Source: Sycon ciliatum
Lineage: Eukaryota; Porifera; Calcarea; Leucosolenida; Sycettidae
Assembly: GCF_964019385.1 (NCBI RefSeq)
Contig: NC_088645.1
Span: 39,893,020-39,957,019, forward strand
Length of the DNA stretch: 64,000 nucleotides
Reading direction: 5' to 3'
The position numbers and the translations under genes are program-made. Numbering within the stretch: position 1 is the stretch's first letter; the number at the start of each line of letters is the position of its first letter. Below the pieces are notes generated by a model that ran no database searches, had not been told where the DNA came from, and saw nothing but the letters and a program-made list of their open reading frames with translations. Of this stretch, positions 11,901 through 23,750 are shown piece after piece.

Positions 11901-14020
11901 GGGCCACAGCCTTTGTGTGGGCACATATACAAGTAAGTAGTGCTTAAGTGTTTACCGTACCCGCAGCATAAACTAGATGTGGCCTCTCTACGTCTTTCCT
12001 GGACGCTAATACTAAACCTGGTGTGAGCGACCTCTGGATTTAGCGACCACCTGCTCATTACGACCATTCTTGTATGCATGGAAAGTTCTACACAGCCACT
12101 GTGGGATAGCCCTCTCCCAAAGTTGCCATCATTTTTCGCAACTTATGCTTTTCGCAACCGTGCCAAAACAAGTGCTAGTTGCTGAAATCGCATCCATATT
12201 TTCAGAAAAGTTCAAAACTTGCGAATATCGCAACTCAAACTTAATTGGAGAGTTCTTGTGCAAATCCTACAAAACAGGGAGCAGAAATAGCAGAAGTGCA
12301 GCGACAGCAAACTCGTACACCCCTTCCTGCTGTGAACCACCACTTTACACATTGCCAGTAGCCTGTTGGATGTATCTTACATGTACATCATTACAGTGCA
12401 CGGAAAAGGGAATGCACATCATTATCGTGACCACCGTTGATCTACTGTTTCTCAGAAATGAGTCTGAAGGCAGGGGAGAAATGAGCGAGCACGAGTACAT
12501 GACATTGTATGCATTTGTACAACATGTAGTCGGTGACTTGACTTTTTGACCCCATGCCAAGGGGCTAATTGCGCCTAGCTTTCGGAAAAGTTGCGAAATA
12601 GTTCCGGAAAATGAAGAAAGTTGCGAAAGTTGCGAAAAGTGGCGAGCATCTTTGGGAAAGCGCTACTTTGGGACCTTGTTCTAAAGACCATCTGGCTTTA
12701 TCGACCTCTTTTGTTGTTGTTTCGCTCGGTAGAGATCACTTACAATGTAGATTCATGATAGGTAATGGTAAACATAAGGCTTTGTTCTTCTTTTCCAGTT
12801 TCATTTTAGTGCCCCCTTTTGAACAGTTTCCGGTATGCGATGGACGTTAGTAAAAACAGTACCCCGGCTCAGGGGCACTGATCGAACGAATACCGTAAAT
12901 AACCTGTGCACTACAGTCCATTCATCGGAAACTGTCTCGCTGGCTTTTGAAAGTCCGATTTGGGCCGAATTGAGGATCAAAAACCCACTTTAAATCTCAA
13001 AAATCTGGGTTTGGGATATGCTTCTCCATACATATTGCCATGGCATACCTGTCTCAATTTTGTAAAACCTGGCTGAACTTCTATTTCCCTGTTCTTGGAC
13101 TTTTCTGGCCTCAAATGTGGCAAGGAGTAATTGCACGGGTCACACAATGCGGGATGTACTGTTGTTTTCACTATATCTACAACTATGTGCTGGAGACACC
13201 AAAAAGTTAGGGTGCCAGTTTCCAATGAATTGACTGTAATACTTTTCATCTATGGATATACTTGAGAATTGCTATCAACTGCTTGCTGATAATAGTTTCT
13301 AGATATTGTACTTGTATTGGTTACGGGAAATACAGACTGTGCCGGGAATAAGGATAAGAAAGCAGGGGCTTACGTAGTTAACTGGGATAGAGATGAATTT
13401 ACAAGTACTAGTCTGTGGCCGTGATTCTTTCAATTCTATTTTATTGGGCTCACTTGTACGTTCAGTAGTTCATTTAGTATGCATTGTTCTTTCATTGCCA
13501 CTGCTTCGTATCGCCCGGGTTTACCAGGTAATTTCGTGCAGCACAGGACAATAGGGATGTCAATTTTTATACTTTCTTTGGATTTATTCTGATTTCAGGT
13601 GGACCAATTGCCGACGGCATGTTCGCGGTGTCTACTGCATCCAAAAGTTCCAAAGAAGCAAAGATCATTTTCCAGAAGGTGACGCCGGGTTCGGACGGTT
13701 TCAAAACTTGGCCATCGCTTGCTGGATCGCAGCTTACAACGATTTCACCCATCACCGACTTGTCATGGAAGTGGGAAATAGAAATGTTAGAATTCACCAG
13801 TTCCATTTCGGACGCTTTATGCGAACCTAAAATGCACTTCATCCGGAAATGCGCCAATGGGTCTGCCGATGAGAACGGTACACAGTACCGTTTCCACTCA
13901 GCGTTTGACGACGCAATCGTACTTGCCGTCAGTAGCGATGCTGGAAGGATAATCGCTATTCCGCTAGCCCAGGCGAGTGACCTTCTGACCATTTTCACTT
14001 TGGAACGCTGTCCACATTAG
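8979..14020 (+). CDS. Beta-trefoil cytokine-like protein 2 (paralogue of gene 1), two exons
   Basis: Exon 1 (8979-9096, 39 codons plus one base, donor C|GTGAGT) joins exon 2 (13599-14020, after TTTCAG) in phase 1. The product is about 179 residues. Exon 2 is clearly homologous to exon 2 of gene 1. Shared blocks include MFAVSTAS, IIFQK, a W-x-h-E-h-E-M strand, and RFHSAFDDAIVLAVSS followed by IIAIPL and DLLTIFTLE. The last blocks resemble the C-terminal strands of IL-1 cytokines, including F-x-S-A. Exon 1 has the same length and phase as exon 1 of gene 1, although its sequence is divergent (…GGDPNQYIV near its end). No signal peptide or membrane segment is seen, so a cytosolic or unconventionally secreted protein is likely. 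The start at 8979 is the first in-frame ATG after a stop at 8955. The 4.5-kb intron could hide another small exon. Confidence 0.6.
10350..10440 (-). mobile_element. 3' end of a non-LTR retroposon
   Basis: On the minus strand the sequence ends …CCTAATAAAGTTATTGTTAT followed by ATT repeats. This is the usual form of CR1/L2-like retroposon 3' ends with microsatellite tails. No reverse transcriptase frame is attached. Confidence 0.5.
10794..11008 (+). mobile_element. MITE family TAGGC-x-TTGGCGGATAATGC, copy 1
   Basis: The ends are imperfect inverted repeats. The left end GGCCGTTAGGCCTTTGCGAA pairs with the right end CCGCCAATGCCTATTGGCC. The core contains ATTGGCAGAATTCGGTACTT and ATGGTTCTGCCAATTT, shared with the copies at 41572, 46985, 48778 and 50981. 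It is non-coding. Confidence 0.85.
11113..11190 (+). mobile_element. tRNA-derived SINE head (candidate)
   Basis: An A-box-like TAGTTGGATGGT near 11119 is followed about 36 bases later by a B-box-like GGTTCAAGTC (11155-11164). This is the spacing of a pol III tRNA-type promoter. The arms do not make a good complete cloverleaf, so I read it as a SINE or tRNA pseudogene rather than a working tRNA. Confidence 0.4.
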
Positions 14021-14307
14021 GGCATGTCAGATTCGAACGTGGCTTTAACCTCAATATGAAATCTGTCTCTCTTTCTCTTTAACGATCTCTTTGTCTCTCT
14101 CCTCCCGTTGGCACACACACACTATTGAGCTTTACTCACCTCTTCAACTCGCATGTCAATTCTTCAGCCTGTATTTCCTTGCACAACAATTCTTTTTTAC
14201 TATGTTCACATGCCCGCCTGGAAACCAAAAGAATAATGGAAGACAATGGTACTGAGAATAGGAAAATTGTGAAAGGAGCAGGGGCTGCAGTGATTTTCCA
14301 GTCGAGA

Positions 14308-14313
14308 AATAAA
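14308..14313 (+). promoter_or_regulatory. Candidate poly(A) signal of gene 2
   Basis: AATAAA lies 288 bases after the stop codon of gene 2. The aligned position downstream of gene 1 (near 7943) reads CAAATT rather than AATAAA. Confidence 0.4.
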
Positions 14314-14829
14314 TTGGAAATCTTGGCGATATCGTTGGTTAACGCGTCCTAGTCCCACTGTCTTTCCTCCACGTCAGTATCCATGACTTAACGTGTGCTT
14401 CGTCCCCTCTAAGTGGTCTGACTGGAGACGAGTATTGCAACGTGAGCTTTCTGATGACCCTATTCTTAGCTATGCCAAACTATGTTACTAGACAGATACG
14501 AAACGCTCTTTGTCACGAGAATAGGCCATCCCAATAACATGCACATGCCTCTGCAGCTTTTTAAAGCTTGAGCCGAAAAAGAACAACATGCTGGCCCAAT
14601 GTTTTGTCAGGCCCGCATGTTTTTTGGTGCACGATGCAGACGATAATTTATTGCCCGAATGCGCGGAACAGAAATATGCTCCCGTAATAATCCAATTCGT
14701 GTTTAAGTATAGGACCGTGATAACTTGATGTACACCTGTAAAGATAAAGGATCAAGAACCATAAGTGTAGAAAGGAAAAGGAAATATAGATACGAGCTCT
14801 GTAAAACATCCTACTGGTCTCGTCATAGT

Positions 14830-14985
14830 CCAGTAACAATCGACATTCTTTGTTCCGTTGGGACTGTAGCTTAGGCTCATTTTCGTTGCGCTTGCCTTCC
14901 CCTCTTTGGTCTTTCCATAACCTTGAACTTTCTACATTTATTATTGGCTCAACATCCGAGTTTCAAACCATAAATGTGTTTACCT
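14830..14985 (+). repeat. Fragment of dispersed repeat family 'CTTTGGTCTTTCCATAACCT'
   Basis: It shares long near-identical stretches with 24735-24860 and 25130-25165, including CTTCCCCTCTTTGGTCTTTC and GGCTCAACATCCGAGTTTC. It appears to be an internally deleted copy of the longer unit seen at 24720-25165. Confidence 0.65.
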
Positions 14986-15205
14986 GATATTGTCTACTGT
15001 GCTTATATTGGAGACCGTGATTTTTTTTTCAATCAATATATCCATCCATACAGAGCAAGAAGAAATAAATGCTAGATGTTATACATGCAGCATTGATTTC
15101 CACCAAGACCATGCTAATAATAGAGACTGTGCGTATAATGTTTCGAAAGGTGCTCAGAGTGTGCTAGTATTAGAGACTGTGCTAGTAATGGAGACCTGTG
15201 CTTAT

Positions 15206-15698
15206 ATCGTGGTCCGTTGCCTGAACGGAAGAAGAGGACGTGCATGTAGCTCTGTGAACTGCAGTTGCACACTCAATCTGTATTCAATATTTTAATACTT
15301 CAGATGTACGCCTGTGTATGTGCATCCTTGTGTGACTGTGTTTGTGCACGTGTGCGTGTGTCCGATCACGTGCGTATGCGGACACAATCATGTGTGTGAA
15401 AGTGGACCCGAGTTGGCAGCCACATGCTCACCTGGTTCCCAGTTGTACCAAAGATCCGAGGCGTGCACGTCTTGGCGAGGGACAAGAGGCCAGGGAGTGC
15501 TTACTAGTGTTAGGATAGTAAATGCATGTGCCCGCATTCACACGTGCTCGGACAAACGCACACGTGCACAAACACAGTGACACAAGGATGCACATACACA
15601 GGCGCACATCTGAAGTATTAAATTGAATACAGGTTGAGTGTGCAACTGCAGTTCACAGAGCTACGTCCTCTTCTTCCTTTCAGGCACAGGACCACGAT
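15206..15698. repeat. Long inverted repeat, arms of about 160 bp
   Basis: The arms at 15206-15371 and 15541-15698 are reverse complements at high identity, with a 169-bp spacer. The arms are rich in CA/GT but also contain unique sequence such as CTCTGTGAACTGCAGTTGCA. It is probably a foldback element or an inverted duplication. Confidence 0.85.
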
Positions 15699-16289
15699 TT
15701 TCCTTCCGATTATGGAAATGACGTTTGCGACGGAGTGCCCCCCAGCATCTCTGGGTCTTGGCCCCGCAATTTGACTCCTGTTTGTGCACGAATTGCTCTC
15801 ATTGAAGAATACTGTTTACGTCATTTCTTGCATATTTCCTTGATACAGGCGTATTGGATGAGTAGCAGCCCATTGCAACGCCACCCCCCCCCCCCCCCAC
15901 CCCCCACCCCTCCCAGCACACACTCTAATCATCTCCTTACGCAAGGCTCACGCATTCCCGATGAAAGGAATTGTCCTGTTTTTACACATTCATTGCTGTC
16001 AACTCCTCGCCCTGTCTTTCCCTGTGGCTGGATCCTGAACAACTAGAGAGACTTAGTGATTCATAAAACGGATGTATTTCGGCTTGTGTAGAGATGAAAT
16101 TCATGTCGCAATCGTGGAATACTACGAAAACCACAGTCATCTAAGATATGCGTACGGTGCTGAAAAGTAGCAAAAACCCTTTTTATATTCTCTGTGTGCG
16201 ACACATGAGTTTGTGCTAAAACCAAAATTAGTGTAGACAAAAATTAATGTGCATAGTTTAACTCGAATGGTAAGCCAATATAGTTATTC

Positions 16290-16950
16290 TGAAGAAAGGA
16301 AAAGGACAAAATGTTAGGAGTTATGACAAACTGTCCACCAACGTAACCAGATCTTATACAGTCAGCGAGTGCGACAAAATGGCACAAAACTGACAAGGAG
16401 TTCTGAGACATTCGGCGACCTGACACCTAGCTCCGACACTTCTCCAAGGCGCAAACTAACAACCTTCCAACTTGGAAGGCTCAGGTTCGGAAACGTCCAA
16501 GAGGGGAAGGAAAGCGCAACGAAGAAGTGCACGAGCTACGCATCAGGGCACCAAAGAATGCCGAAAGTTACTGGATGATGACGAAACTGGTACAACTGTT
16601 GGACAGACCGGCCTTACTACAACTCGACGACGCAAAGCAACAGACCACCCAACTTGGGAGGCTCAAGTTTACGTAATAAACATAGAAGGGGAAGCTAAGC
16701 GAAGACGAATTGTGACAAACCGAAACGCCAACATCCTACTGAACTCCACTATCATGTATGATGGACTAGTTATGTAAAAATAACAAGTATTTCCACACGA
16801 CATACGTTTGGCCGTACAGGTCATGACGGCTCATCAGGTGTGCAAAGGTTAAGTCGGATGGTGAGCCAATTTAGCTGACTGTATAAGGTCTGGTTACGTT
16901 GGTGGACAGTTTGTCATGACTCTTAACATTTTGTCCTTTTCCTTTCTTCA
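16290..16950. repeat. Foldback element with 77-bp arms
   Basis: The left arm at 16290-16366 and right arm at 16874-16950 are near-perfect reverse complements. They include GACAAACTGTCCACCAACGT and its complement. Parts of the interior (CAACCTTCCAACTTGGAAGG) belong to the dispersed family seen at 17750, 24850 and 58390, which also has palindromic segments. Confidence 0.85.
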
Positions 16951-17749
16951 TAATAGCCAATATGCATCGTTAGAATATACAACGCAAAAGCAACAAGTTT
17001 TACTAGGAGAAAAGTAATGTTATAAAACTTAGTAGGAGCAGCCACTTCAGTTTCTCCAGTGACATTATCAAGTTGTTCACAAGTAAGCTTTCGTGCTTTC
17101 TTTCTAGGTGATATGCGGGCAAGAGGAAAAAGGAACAAGTACAGCAAATTAACTGGCCAAAAACCGGACCCGATCTATCAATGCTCTTTCTATTTAAAAT
17201 CAAGCAAAAAGACCTTCTCAATACCGGCAACATTTTGGGCACGAAATGTACTGCTGTAAAAATGTCTCAATGCTGAAGTGCCTGAAGCGTGTGCTCCTGT
17301 TCTGACATGGACATCATCGCATTGTGTAAGTCATCGTGTTGAAGGCATCTTTTTAGTGTGTTCCGGATAGACGTTCCTGATATTACCGCAATGGATATCG
17401 CCAATTTACAGAAAAGAAAACAATTCTGACTCCCTGGTACACCATTTTGTGTCATTTTGTCCGTCTGAACTGCACTTTCAGCATGGAAACATGAAAGTCA
17501 ACCTCTCGAATAAACACCTCAGATAATACAATATCACACAATAGTGGTACAAGCTTCAGGCTCTTCAACAAAATGATTTTTACGAGTAGACTTTCATTTT
17601 TCTTTCCAGGATATCACCTGAAGAGAAGGCATGAAAATGTCCTGGTGAAAATCATGATGTTGAAGAGCCTGAAGTTTATGTTGCTATTCAGTGTTATAGT
17701 TTTGTTTTTGGTCAGTATTTTAAAGAATTTTTGCATGGGCATATTTGCG

Positions 17750-17990
17750 CTGTGCTCACCTTCCCCTCATTGGCCCTACCATAACCTTGAACCCCCCGAG
17801 CTGGAAGGCTGTTGGTTTGCGCACTGGAGGTGTGAGCGCTTGGTCTCAGGTCGTTGAATGTCTCAGTAAAATGTCAGTTTTGTGCCCTAATAATTGCACT
17901 TTCTGACTGATTATTATCTTGTTGCAGTCGTGGTTAGTTGTTAGTTATATTTTCCGTTTTTTGGCTCAGCATCCGAGTTATATTTTCCGT
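17750..17990 (+). repeat. Dispersed repeat family copy (GCTGGAAGGCTGTTGGTTTG type)
   Basis: The sequence runs CTTCCCCTCATTGGCCCTAC, AACCTTGA, GGAAGGCTG, TGTCAGTTTTGTGCCCTA, CACTTTCTGACTG, ATCTTGTTGCAGTCGTGG and GGCTCAGCATCCGAGT. The same order occurs at 24720-25165, 54020-54250 and 58380-58560. It is non-coding. Confidence 0.7.
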
Positions 17991-18917
17991 AGATATTGCA
18001 CTATATTGAGAATAAAAAAAATATAAAAAAAAATTTCACGGTTCGCGTGAGACTCGGCTGCAAGCCGAGTTTTCCGCATCCGCCGTGGGAACGCCACCAC
18101 CCTCTAGGATATTGAGAATAACATCATTGTATTCAGATCAAGCAAACACACAGCACGCATCTATTCGACATCGCGGATAAAGAAAACAAAACAAAACTGT
18201 TCTCATTGCTGGACACCTTTCAAACTGTTTGATATTAGATTCGCCCTTCCATGACTCTGACGCATCGATCAGATTTTTTCCCAATCCTAAAGTGTATAGT
18301 ACGAGGCAAACTTCACTGGATCGGTGAAAACAGGTGTGATGGGTATACATGTGTTAGCATTTCCTGAGTGGACGTGGTCTATTGTTTGGATCACTACTAC
18401 CGGTACATTGCGAACGCAGGTGTGATGGTTCTTTTTGAACTTTCCTGGGTGGAAGTGGTCGGTTTAGACGTCAATAGACTTCGCTGGTCCTACACCTTGT
18501 ATTTCTCTCCCGCACGGCCTCCGCACTTCTTGTGTAACAGCATTATTGTGTTCTTTTTTTCTGTGGTGAAAACGAGTGTGACTGCAATGTACATTCACAG
18601 CAACACGATCCTCTGCGCGCATGCACCTCGGATCCGCTGAAAGACGACCACGCAGCTGTGGTTTTCTGATTCACCATAAGTTGCTCCAAATGGAATAATA
18701 CTCAACTCTTGCTAACTTGACTCTATGAATTCCCGCACATACAACTATACCACTATGTGCATTTAGCTTTCGACACTTGGTGGGCGGATTTAACTTCCGA
18801 ATACGCAACGGAGTAAGCCAGCCGCAATTGAAGACTGTAGCGCTGCGTACACCCTAGCACTGTACAACAATTATAGCTTTCATAGGTTTCAACGAGAAAA
18901 GTCTGAAGAAACAAATT

Positions 18918-19110
18918 GCAGTGAAACCTGTCTAAGACGATACCTCAAGGGATATTCGCAAGGTGGTCTCTCATAACAGGTGGTCTCCTTAACCAGGGTC
19001 TTTTGACTGGAAATCCCTTGCTCCTGGTTTCTGTGGTTTTCTAGGACAGGTGGTCGCCTTTTCCGAGTGGTCGCCTTTTCCGAGTGGTCGCTTTGACAGG
19101 TTTTGCTGTA
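18918..19110. mobile_element. MITE with CAGTGAAACCTGTC / GACAGGTTTTGCTG ends, copy 1
   Basis: The ends are inverted (GCAGTGAAACCTGTCTAAGA on the left, GACAGGTTTTGCTGTA on the right). The interior repeats the theme GGTGGTC…CCTTTTCCGAGTGGTCGCC. Related copies occur at 50070-50359 and 59059-59172. Confidence 0.75.
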
Positions 19111-19124
19111 CTGTTAACACTAAT

Positions 19125-19205
19125 GTCCAAACCAGGGTCCTTGGCTTTTGGGCAGCGACGGACTACCACTAAGCTATGGTGCAGTCTTCATCCCAGCCGC
19201 TATAA
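19125..19205 (-). mobile_element. tRNA-like SINE fragment
   Basis: On the minus strand an A-box-like TAGCTTAGTGGTAG (plus 19163-19176) precedes a degenerate B box (GGTTTGGAC, plus 19125-19133). It resembles the better copy at 49035-49107, and both are flanked by ATCCCAGC on the plus strand. Confidence 0.45.
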
Positions 19206-19531
19206 CTCAACATTTCCTGCGGACTTGTATCGTATTCATTACATTTTAGTTGTGGGATTTGCATGGCATGTAAGGCATCTTAAAATAATTTGTTTACATT
19301 CTTTAATTTCCAGCTTCCTGTACATTTTCCTAGTAAGAAGAGGGGAGCATGGGTATTATCAAGGTGCTGTTGGAATGGTGTGAAACCCAAACCGCGAGGA
19401 ATAATGAAAAACAGCATCAATATTTGCCCATATTGTTAGGCGGGATAGATTGGTAAACAATAGTTCCGGTTGCTACAGAAATCTGTCGGCGTGGGCGAGA
19501 ACATTACACACAGGAAGTCGCACACTTATAT

Positions 19532-19735
19532 CTTTCTCTTTCTCTCTCTCTCTATCTATCATTTTATCTATCTATCAGTCTATCTATTCATCAGGCTATC
19601 TGTCTATCTATCTCACTATCTCTCTATGTCTCTCTCACTCCTTCTCTTTCTATCTATCTCTATCCATCTATATGTATCTGTGTGTGTCACACACAGACAC
19701 AGACGCAGACACACACACTCATACGAACACACTCT
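19532..19735. repeat. CTCT/CTAT and CA microsatellites
   Basis: Impure (CTCT)n and (CTAT)n tracts are followed by a CA-rich tract. The serine- and leucine-rich open frames across this stretch are products of the repeat. Confidence 0.95.
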
Positions 19736-20771
19736 CTCTCTCCTCGCTCTCTCTATTCTTCTCTAATTATCTCCTTTTCCCTCTCTTTCCCTCTATTTTT
19801 TTATTTCGTTTTTTTTTTTTTATCTGTCTCTGCTTCTTGCCTTCGTCCTTCCCTAACATTATTACTTCTCAACATTTTCACTCAGTTTCTACAATTCCTA
19901 TGCCCCGTAATCGGTTCATATACTGTGCGAATCCGCCTGTGCGACAACCTTCACCCAAACAATTGATATGCGTACCTTTAGTTAGAAACTCTAAGAAGGG
20001 TCTAAGCTCGTTTTGGTTATGCTCAATCGACTTCCGAATTGCGATTTCAGCTGAAACAAGCGATACCTTTGTTCACCACCTACCACCAACACTCCTCTCT
20101 CTGTTCCCTTGCGTTTCGGTGGTCTTCTGCCACGGTATCGACGTGTTGGTAAATATCGGGGACTGGACCACGCATAAGGATACTTGTGCATCGGGATAGC
20201 GGGAAAATACGGTACACGCACTTCCAAGGGTGTCATTAGCGTGCATGCATAGTGTGGTGTTCCAGGACTCCCCTCTGGCACGTTCCGCATCACATCACCT
20301 CTAGCGGAAACCCTAGAATAGCTTGCTTGGTGACGTGCGCTGGTGGCTTCAATCGAGCAATACCAATGTGTCCCGGATTGAATCAGTTCGCCGGAACATC
20401 GAACAGTGGTGCTAAATGGGCACACATCGCGCGCAACGGGCAATATTAGGCCAGCGAATGCAGGTGCTGTGTGGGTATATTATACTGCCGGCACTTGCTT
20501 CATGTTACGCCACTGCAATGAAATGCAGGGCAGATGTTCCCCGAAAAACGAACCTCGAGACCACACTCAGCTTGTATAAATTTGGCGACTAACAAGTCTT
20601 TCCTGTAGTCTTCTAAGAGAGGTTCAGGGCAACAACTTGAATTAAAAAAACAGCGACTTGTTGACGCTCATCCTGATATCATTTTATCCTTTTGAACAGA
20701 GTTGTTGTGTCTGCCTTGAGGCGGGTGGTTCTACTCCGAATACTCCTCGTTAGCAAGACTGCAGAACCGAC

Positions 20772-22245
20772 ATGCCTGGATCAGGGCAAGCAAGTCCCGC
20801 TCACTCACCGGCCGTGGCCAGAGCATTTCCCGACGGTGCGTGTTATAGATGGAGCAGCCGGGACCCGTTCGGCTCTTCGCCTCACTTCCTGCAGATCTTC
20901 AACCCAGCCATTAACAACAAGATGTGTCTCATGGCATTAGACAACGGCCAGGGAGGCAAGACGCTACATGCAGGAATGGGTAGGTAGTTTATTTAATTGT
21001 GTTTAGTTTTTCGGTTACTAGACTTCTTTTTCGTCTTGGTGATTGACATGGGGAAGTAGCCTAATAGGTGCGTTCGCACGCCTTTCGGCACGGGGGTATT
21101 TGTTTTGCAGTGTTATCCTTGAAAGAAGCCTTGCGGTATGGCCACCTGCTGTTGTAATCACATCATTTTGGAAGCCAACAGACTTTATGGGCCTTTACAT
21201 TGTATGATAAATTGGTAAAATGCTCAAGGAAAATCTCCGGTGCAACCACCAATCAAAGATCAATTTTCAAGTATTAGCAAAGACAGTGCTTACATGTCCA
21301 TAGGGACGCTATTGAATATGTGTTGATCATACTTCAAGTACTACGACTATAGGCAAGAAAGGTAAAGAGGAACGCTGGACAGCTCGTATTTACACTGCAA
21401 ATCCACACAGCCAATGAAAACATGTGGTAGTAGCCGAACGTTTCAGTCGATATTGCCATCTCTAGATATTTCTATAAACCTTGGGTTCTCCTATTTGAAC
21501 AACAAGAAGTGTGTAGCATACTGCGATAAGAACTGGTTCACTCACGATATATAAGAACGAATTACTAATTGCAGGAGAATACTTAGAATCTGTAGTCGAG
21601 GCACACTCCGTTCTACTTACAATGTATCGTAAAACCTAACATAATAGAGGCCTCCGGTTTTTCTTCGAAGTATATCTGTGAACAGTATACGGCTTTATCA
21701 CGGATCATCTTCCTAGAAACTAGTCCAGACCATTAGGCGGAAGGTTGCACCCTGTGTCCATGTTTCCATGACGGCTCTTCGGCGTTTCTTCTATTTCCTT
21801 TTCTGAATGTCCAGCTTTCGACAGTGGCAAAGCCTCCTTCAGTATGTACGGGAAAGATGTCACGGACCAAGTGACCACCGAGCAAGAGCAGCTGGTCTGT
21901 ATTCAGACGTATTCACTTATCACCGAACGCCAGTACTACCTCGGGATCGAGTTCGTGGTCGACGAGTCTGGTCTGATAGCGCAGACCTTCATGCGACCCC
22001 TCGAAGGCCCGCCGGGCGCGACGACGTATCGAGCCGCCCTTGCGAAGCCCGAGTTGATGTGGATCAAGCGCGAGAATGACCACGAGGTGAAACTGGGCTC
22101 AAACGCCACGTTTACGCTGCATCCGCGATTCTCGACGGACGTAGTTCTGTGTGTCAGTCACGATACGAATCGACTGTGCCTTCTGCCCACTGACAAACAA
22201 GGAGAGGCGATGACGGAGTTCTCATGGGTACCATTGAAATGCTAG
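20772..22245 (+). CDS. Beta-trefoil cytokine-like protein 3, two exons
   Basis: Exon 1 (20772-20979, 69 codons plus one base, donor G|GTAGGT) joins exon 2 (21815-22245, acceptor TGTCCAG) in phase 1, giving about 212 residues. Exon 2 begins FDSGKASFS, matching PDSGVFAVS in gene 1. It ends with LMWIKREND, FTLHPRFSTDVVLCVSHD, LCLLP and TEFSWVPLKC, in the same strand order as genes 1 and 2 but at low identity. Codons in exon 2 are GC-richer than its surroundings, as expected for coding sequence. No signal peptide or membrane segment is seen. The terminal exon is well supported. Exon 1 depends on the phase match and on its position, and the ATG at 20772 is only the most upstream in-frame candidate. 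A role as a secreted or alarm-type ligand is inference from the fold resemblance. Confidence 0.58.
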
Positions 22246-23027
22246 TTTTGTAATCACACCATCAGCTTGACGTGAAGGGACAACGTGTGTTGGCCGACTT
22301 TATACAGAATCTTGATACCTTGAGCTTTGACTTGTTTAGCTGCAAAATCATTTTTTCTACTTTTGCATCATGACATCATCTACATGGTTGGTGTGCTAGA
22401 CCCATATCAAATGTTACATTCCAATAATTTAGTTTTATACATAATTATGTTCAACTCGTTTTAATGCGTTCCAACATGCAGTTGTAGCAGCAGGATCCAT
22501 TCAAGCTCTCAACTTCACAATGTACCCATGTTCTTTCGTTGGTAGCTTGCCTTAAAAGGCATATGCAACTCAACATCTCTTAGAACACCTAACTTTTGTC
22601 ACTCCATGTCGGTCGTCTGAACTACTCACCTCCATCCCCGCATGCGATTGTTGCAGCCAACCGCTATTTGAAGACCAACGACTGGTCGTGGGCACATGAC
22701 CATCTCTGATCATCAGCATCATATCTGCCTCACCCCATGACTTCTAAATTCCGCTCCACATACTATTCCCAATAACGTCTGTTCTTCTTTTCTCTCCTTC
22801 TCCTCCTAGCACTGTCTGTCTTATCATTCCCCTCCTTCTAATGTACTGTCTCTCCTCCTAACATTTCGTATCATGTACCTGTCACTCCTTTCATTTTTCT
22901 TCTTTTTTTGGTGCGTTTTATGTCCCTATGACGTCGAGACCTCAGGTCGGCTGAGGGCAAAAAGCCTCACCATCACTATGCTCCCACTATGCAATTTTTG
23001 TCTTTGCCTGTGAGCTGTGATCATTGT

Positions 23028-23050
23028 AAAAAAAAAAAAAAAAAAAAAAA
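23028..23050 (+). repeat. Poly(A) tract, possible retroposon tail
   Basis: There are 23 consecutive A bases. The preceding 400 bases have no open frame and end in a structured segment (GTCGAGACCTCAGGTCGGCT near 22933). A SINE or LINE 3' end is likely but its 5' limit is unclear. Confidence 0.5.
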
Positions 23051-23750
23051 TGCGATGTCAAACGCCTTCATTCTTAAGGGCTGTGACAGTCTTTGAATAA
23101 TTTTCGTATCGTTGTAACGAGGCGGAATTGAAGTCGGACTCAGTTTCGTATGGCCCACAAAAACGTTAGCATTATCTTGTCTGGAAGGAGAACGGACTCA
23201 AGACTAGGCACCGCCCGATTATGCCGGCATAATAATTGGCATATTTTGGTGGTTGAAAATTTGGAGCATAATTTGCCATCCTTTCCGGATGTAGGAGCAT
23301 GACTCCATGATTGTACCACAGTTCTAGTATGTAGGCTACACAATTGTATACAATGCACCTGATCAGTGCTGGTGCCTGTGGTGGTCTGCATGGTAAAGGG
23401 TTCGAAGGTCATGCAGATAGTTTTTCAATGAAAACCAGGTAGAAACTTCATGGCAATACATTATTGTATGCTCGAACTCGTCTCCTGCTAAATTAATTCT
23501 TTCTCACACTGATACGGTACATGTAGCAGACGATGCGAGTGAATCAGCCTTTACCAGGTATCCGGAGGCGGAAAAGAATCTGAGATTGACTGGTAGTCCG
23601 CAAATGTTCCGCTTACATGTACGTTTTGCATGTACGAATTGACAAACATTGAGAATCCCAAACGTATATTAGGCAGAACAACAGAGACCAAAAATATGTC
23701 TTGTAACTCCGAGTTTCGTATTGATAACACTCATCAGACATAAAATAAAG

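Larger units (their letters stand above)
9097..13598. other. Intron of gene 2 and its contents
   Basis: It contains a reverse-oriented retroposon tail (10350-10440), a MITE (10794-11008) and a tRNA-like SINE head (about 11113-11190). A stretch near 11970-12070 resembles the interior of the AAACCTGTC element family. Runs of G occur at about 10480 and 11397. From about 13400 the sequence aligns with 6950-7120 upstream of gene 1's exon 2. No further exon was recognised. Confidence 0.5.
14021..20771. other. Intergenic DNA between genes 2 and 3
   Basis: No gene is recognised. The stretch is filled with repeats: a family fragment at 14830-14985, two long inverted repeats (15206-15698 and 16290-16950), a repeat-family copy at 17750-17990, an AAACCTGTC element (18918-19110), a tRNA-like fragment (19125-19205) and pyrimidine microsatellites (19532-19735). 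A minus-strand open frame of 150 codons at 19991-20443 has no recognisable motif. Confidence 0.5.

Noticed and set aside
12070-12549. 159-codon plus-strand frame in gene 2's intron
   Set aside because: Low-complexity stretches related to repeats, no domain, and no suitable splice sites with family phase.
18040-18070. Hairpin ACTCGGCTGCAAGCCGAGT as a terminator or structured RNA
   Set aside because: A single 8-bp stem in repeat-rich eukaryotic intergenic DNA; nothing supports a transcript end here.
19991-20443. 150-codon minus-strand frame
   Set aside because: No recognisable domain and no conserved counterpart. It lies just upstream of gene 3 and is likely chance.
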